Assembly (NCBI RefSeq): GCF_026262505.1
Contig: NC_067206.1
Span: 2,170,001 to 2,234,000, forward strand
Source: Trichomonas vaginalis G3
Lineage: Eukaryota > Parabasalia > Trichomonadida > Trichomonadidae
Length of the DNA stretch: 64,000 nt
Reading direction: 5' to 3'
Shown here in pieces: positions 59,956 through 64,000 of this stretch (position 1 is the stretch's first letter; every line of letters begins with the position of its first letter). A program made the translations under genes and the position numbers. The notes beneath the pieces were generated by a model, which was not told the DNA's origin, did not search any database, and worked only from the letters and a program-made list of their open reading frames with translations.

Positions 59956-61308
59956 ATGCTCAAGGATTGGGTGGAGAGTCATCCCCTTGCAGAAGGTTTC
60001 TCGTTTGTAGACTTCTTTGGAGTTTCAGAACCTGCTGTCAAGCCATCACCGAATAAGAAATATTACATAGAAGGCTACGCTGCAAAATTAATTCGGGCTA
60101 CTCTCTCAAATTCTGGTTATTCTGAGACAAAAAAGCTTTCAGAATCAAATTTAATAGTTGGTAGCTCCATCTCCACATCAGATTACGGCAAAGTCAAGCC
60201 TCATCAGAGAATGAACCATTTTGTTTATACATTTTCTCTCGGTTCTAAAGATGGCTATCATGATGTCATCACTGCTTTAGCAAAGAGAGTTGGACATCCA
60301 TTTTCTTTTTATCCAGAAACATACCATTTGCCTAAAGACAGAAGCGCACTGTCAAAATCATTCGCAAATCACAAGCTTTGGATCGAAAAACCAGCAGGAG
60401 GTTCAAGAGGTAACGGAATACACGTTGTAGACTCAATTAAATCCTTACCTTCCGGTGATATTGTTGTCCAACAATACGTCGATAACCCTATGCTCATCAA
60501 TGGACTCAAATTCGATTTACGTTTCTATGTTGGAGTTACTTCTCTTGATCCCCTTACCGTTTTCCTCTTTGACAATGGACTTGTTCGCTTGGCCACATCA
60601 AAATATGAGGAAAACTTCGACGATCTCTCAAATCTAGGCGCACACTTAACGAATTTCAGTATCAACAAAAACTATGACGGATACGTAATGACAAATGACG
60701 TCTCAAAAGATGGAACAGGAAATAAATGGTCGCACAGACCATTTTGGCCATGGCTCACAAAGAATGGCTATGATGCCGACAAGATTCACACCAAAATAGA
60801 GGATGCAATTACAACAGTAGTCATTTCTGCAACAAGATCTCTCAGAAAACAGAGGAACCACTTTACATCCTTTGAAATTTTCGGTTTTGACGTGATGTTG
60901 GATACTGACCAAAATGTCTATATCTTAGAAGTCAACGTCAGTCCAGCAATGGGAACGAGTTCAGAACTCGACAAAGTCATCAAGGAACCTGTTGTCAAAG
61001 ACTCCTTCAACATGGCTTTGATTCCATCAGATCCAGATGTTGCATCTAAACTTGCTCAAGCACCACCGAACACGCCAGCATCAGATTATATTGCCCTGTA
61101 TAATTATGAGTCTTCTATCTCAAGATGTGGCGCATTTAAGCCAATTTTCCCAGTTCCTGAAAGAGTTTCATTCGAAAAGATGCTTGACCCTCCAACAAGG
61201 AAGGATCAACTCCTTGCAGAGTATGTTGCTTTGGCTCCTGATGATAGAAAGAAGATGCTGGAATCAATGAAAGTTGAATTTGACAAATGGTATCAAAATC
61301 TCAAATAA
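59956..61308 (+). CDS. Tubulin tyrosine ligase-like (TTLL) protein
   Basis: 450 aa. ATP-grasp core of the TTL family: LWIEKPAGGSRGNGIHVV near 140-158 (ATP-binding K and Gly-rich loop), VQQYVDNPMLINGLKFDLRF near 172-191 (invariant K-x-D-x-R), HLTNFSINKN near 234, FEIFGFDVMLD near 304 and ILEVNVSPAM near 322 with the metal-binding E and N. These enzymes add glutamate (or glycine, tyrosine) to tubulin tails, acting on flagella, axostyle and mitotic spindle. The MBT-bd-like basic extension of large TTLLs is missing, so this is a short single-domain type. Glutamylase is likelier than Tyr ligase, but acceptor specificity is not decided. Confidence 0.92.
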   Translation: MLKDWVESHPLAEGFSFVDFFGVSEPAVKPSPNKKYYIEGYAAKLIRATLSNSGYSETKKLSESNLIVGSSISTSDYGKVKPHQRMNHFVYTFSLGSKDGYHDVITALAKRVGHPFSFYPETYHLPKDRSALSKSFANHKLWIEKPAGGSRGNGIHVVDSIKSLPSGDIVVQQYVDNPMLINGLKFDLRFYVGVTSLDPLTVFLFDNGLVRLATSKYEENFDDLSNLGAHLTNFSINKNYDGYVMTNDVSKDGTGNKWSHRPFWPWLTKNGYDADKIHTKIEDAITTVVISATRSLRKQRNHFTSFEIFGFDVMLDTDQNVYILEVNVSPAMGTSSELDKVIKEPVVKDSFNMALIPSDPDVASKLAQAPPNTPASDYIALYNYESSISRCGAFKPIFPVPERVSFEKMLDPPTRKDQLLAEYVALAPDDRKKMLESMKVEFDKWYQNLK

Positions 61309-61706
61309 ATCTTGATAAATAAATGTGTCTGTATGCATTGATTATCTTTAAATCATTTAATATTATCTAACTTTGAAAATAGAATAATAATGTTGATAAA
61401 TGAGTTAATTCAAATGTGATTTTTCTTGAATTATGAAAATGACATTCATTCCTTATCATAAATCAACTCAATTAGATGTATAATATGATTTAACACTATC
61501 ATTTGCATGTTTTTCTTGATTTTATTTTATCCATTTTCTTATGATTAACTTAGACTATAAAATACAATAAAGACATCGTTATTTCAAAGAGTGTAAATCT
61601 GTTTACAAAGATAAAAAAAAGCTTTAATTTTGTATTAAAATAAAATTAAAAAAATCCGAACAAATTTGTAATTTTGTATTAACATTAGTCACAAAATTTT
61701 CTACTC
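61309..61706. other. Intergenic between convergent genes
   Basis: ~400 AT-rich bases at the 3' ends of the TTLL and discoidin-like genes; nothing recognised beyond A/T runs. Confidence 0.5.
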
Positions 61707-62369
61707 TTAATTTCTAACATTTCCATTCTTTGAAATATGTCCAATGATGCTAACATCGTCATCATCGTCATGATATGAAACAAATTCATCAGATTCATCA
61801 GTTTCACTATTAACTGTGTCACCATATAATTCAAACTTGTTAATTGCGATGCATGGCGGATATCCTGGACAGTGTTCGTCTTGGATTAAACGGACGTATT
61901 TGGCTGTATAATATTTGTCTAAGTCAAATGTTTTTTCATTGCAATCCCGCATTTGTCTGTCTTTTTCTACATTATGAACAGTTGTCCATGTCTTGTTATC
62001 ATCGGAAATTTGAAGGGACCAACTATATAAGCAGCAGTGTACAGTGTATCCATATTCTTCACAGCAGCAACCATTGTAGCAGCAACCGCATCTAACAAAG
62101 TAGCTATTGAATTTAAATTTTTTAGAGCTGAGAGAGAATATAATGAAAGGATGCTCATCGTAAGTCTTTCCACAATTAGAACACCAATCGTAAGATTTAT
62201 CGAAAGGATAAACTGCATATTCTGGTTTTGTCATTTGAATGGAGCCATTTATGTATTGTTTTGAAGAACCACTGACATCAATCTTCAAAATATTACTATC
62301 AAATACCTTTTTGAGTATTCCGGGCTTGCTTTCACTATAGGAAAGTGCAGAGAAGAATGATAAAAACAT
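61707..62369 (-). CDS. Secreted F5/8 type C (discoidin)-like protein, 220 aa
   Basis: ATG 62369; MFLSFFSALSYSES looks like a cleavable signal peptide. Residues ~105-190 match the second half of the F5/8 type C domain: SWSLQISDDNKTWTTVHNVE, then a FDLDKYYTAKYVRLIQDE strand pair and a closing INKFELYG. The family binds carbohydrate or phospholipid head groups. A Cys-rich insertion (RCGCCYNGCCCEEYG) near 90-105 is unusual and may form disulfides or bind metal. The Asp/Glu-rich tail (SETDESDEFVSYHDDDDD) has no membrane anchor, so the protein is probably secreted. Confidence 0.7.
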   Translation of the reverse strand: MFLSFFSALSYSESKPGILKKVFDSNILKIDVSGSSKQYINGSIQMTKPEYAVYPFDKSYDWCSNCGKTYDEHPFIIFSLSSKKFKFNSYFVRCGCCYNGCCCEEYGYTVHCCLYSWSLQISDDNKTWTTVHNVEKDRQMRDCNEKTFDLDKYYTAKYVRLIQDEHCPGYPPCIAINKFELYGDTVNSETDESDEFVSYHDDDDDVSIIGHISKNGNVRN

Positions 62370-64000
62370 TCTATTGAGAGAAAAGTGTCAAGTTTTGTTT
62401 CTTTTTTTGGGTTTCTTTTTGGACAGAATTTGATGGGGAATATAAAAGAATATTCCTAGATAGGATTGTTCTTTATGAAGTTCGCGGAATGGCAAGGCAG
62501 TTTAAGAATTATACGATCATTTAAGGGTTGACCGACGTCCATTCAATTTTTGAGAGGGCATTCAAAATTTATTGATATTAAGTATCAAATATCTCGTTAT
62601 CTATAATTTTTTAAAACATGGTTGTTTCAGATAATGTTTTACCTTAATGAGATGTATGCAACGAGAATGAATTTTCGGTCACAATATTGTTCTATAAAAA
62701 TTTCAAAAATTTTCGATTTTTCTTTCGATTGGAAAAAATTTTTATGGATAAATTTTTTACAGAAATACTATGGAATTTTTAGATAAAAACAGTGACATAT
62801 CATGCATTATTGTACCCTTGATATAATGCAACAAATAAATCAGAAAAATAATGAGGTCGAAAAAACTCAAAAACGTTGACCGACCTCTTTTTATCAAAAC
62901 ACCGCTACACATCATAGATCATTTTGCAACAGCGCTCCTCCGCGGATTCGACATATTTAATAAATTAGCAAAAAAAGTATAAATCGTACTATTCGAATAG
63001 CACAATAGAAAGAATGAATATTAACAATTGTGTTTTTGATGATTAAAGGTTTGAAAAAGATAGTTTGAAAATAAATTTTTTTCTTTTGATTTTTTTCTAT
63101 AAAAATTTTCTTTATTTTTAAAAAACTCCTCCATTTTGGAATGTTGCTAGAATTACAAACGGCAAAAAGAATTAATTATTGCTGAATATATATTTATTCC
63201 GTTCCAAAATTGAAGTGTTTTGCAAAATGAGAATAATATCCCAAAGTTTTTTTGTATTAATCTTATAATCAAAATATTGATTCCTAACACCATATATCCA
63301 TGTGCAACAGATTTTATAGAATAGTAATTCAAGCTGAATTATTCAGATATTGAAATCTGATCAATATCTAATAATACAGATGGTATATTCAAATAGTTGT
63401 TTAAAAATGAATAGCTTCTTTGTATAAAAATGAATATTTTGTCACAAACTTTATATCATTCCCATTATATTTATTTCAGTACAATTTATTGGCACTATAT
63501 ACAATTTTGGAAAATTGAATATCATTTTATTACATATGTACTAATTTAATAAATGATCAAATTGCCAAAATCTTGAAATCGATTTCTAAAGTTGCTCAAA
63601 AATCGGAATACGTACAATTAATAATATCTTCATATGATGTTATTTGATTTGGTATACGAATTTTTTTCGCCGACATACCTTCCTGAAAAGATACGAACGA
63701 TTTCGTTAATTTTTAAAAATTTGACATTGTTTATCTTAGCAAATGAATGTTAATTCTATTTTTGTAGAAATTATCATCAAAAAACTGTTTTGTAAAATTC
63801 GATTTCAATTGGAAAAAAGTAAAAAAAGAAATATGCATCAGAAATGAACCAAGTTTAGTTGGTGTCTAAATATTTGCTAGCATTGATTTTAACAACTGAG
63901 TTATAATATCGAAGCTGATGCGCGAGAATTTCAGATATTTAATGATTCACCATCCAGTTTCCATTCTTTGTATAAAAATAGGAGATTAAAATTTTCATTA
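62370..64000. other. Gene-free AT-rich DNA to the window edge
   Basis: 1.6 kb without a coding frame. TTAA-GGGTTGACCGACGTCC at 62521 looks like one end of another TTAA/GGG element; a similar GTTGACCGACCTC lies in the same orientation at ~62875. No inverted partner is inside the window, so this remains tentative. Confidence 0.45.

Noticed and set aside
1-64000. Spliceosomal introns
   Set aside because: I saw no convincing trichomonad splice-site pair explaining any frame break; the breaks are one- or two-base shifts or single stops.

Overview
The window reads as nuclear DNA of a trichomonad protist, most like Trichomonas vaginalis. It is AT-rich, all genes are single-exon, and many start codons lie 10-30 bases downstream of a TCA(C/T)(T/A) initiator (Inr) element. 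The host genes are eukaryotic (Tubby-like, VPS9-like, dynein light intermediate chain, tubulin-tyrosine-ligase-like, UBL-UBA). A 24.2-kb Maverick/Polinton, a transposon class abundant in T. vaginalis, occupies the middle. Species assignment is inference; no marker gene is present.

Layout. 1-515 is an array of eight back-to-back hairpins, partly repeated at 10873-11185. 1000-7000 holds a coiled-coil gene, a polytopic membrane-protein gene interrupted by two in-frame TGA codons, and a GT61/DUF563-like glycosyltransferase. 6824-12528 is gene-poor: nested TTAA-flanked elements, a tandem set of GC-rich palindromes and the second hairpin array. 12529-29700 is the main host-gene block: two unknown small genes, Tubby-like, a 686-aa unknown, a beta-rich protein present twice as a nearly identical 1.59-kb inverted duplication (17607-19201 and 28101-29694), a second GT61-like gene with no ATG, VPS9-like, a secreted LEA-like protein, UBL-UBA and dynein LIC.

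29716-56920 is a Kolobok-like cut-and-paste transposon (TTAA target, GGGTATAGT ends, DDE-type transposase gene on the minus strand). Its transposase gene is split by the Maverick (30965-55165), which has 5-bp target duplications (CTTTC) and perfect 904-bp terminal inverted repeats. The Maverick carries a retroviral-type integrase, a family-B DNA polymerase with an OTU-like region, an A32/FtsK-type packaging ATPase, a probable double-jelly-roll major capsid protein, candidate minor capsid proteins, a long receptor-fibre-like protein with a phage tail-fibre-type tip, two KilA-N proteins and several small unknowns. Together these are the replication, integration, packaging, capsid and attachment functions expected of a virus-like Polinton. 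Many of its genes are broken by single-base indels, while ATPase and integrase are open. One duplicated 0.79-kb block has different, mutually exclusive frameshifts in its two copies, so part of the damage may be sequence or assembly error.

56921-64000 returns to host DNA: a coiled-coil gene behind a perfect 34-bp-arm palindrome, a cluster of six GC-cored palindromes, a TTLL gene and a secreted discoidin-like protein. The observations most worth following are the hairpin arrays whose two arms have diverged together, and the GC-rich palindromic mini-elements found both between genes and in frame inside Maverick genes.
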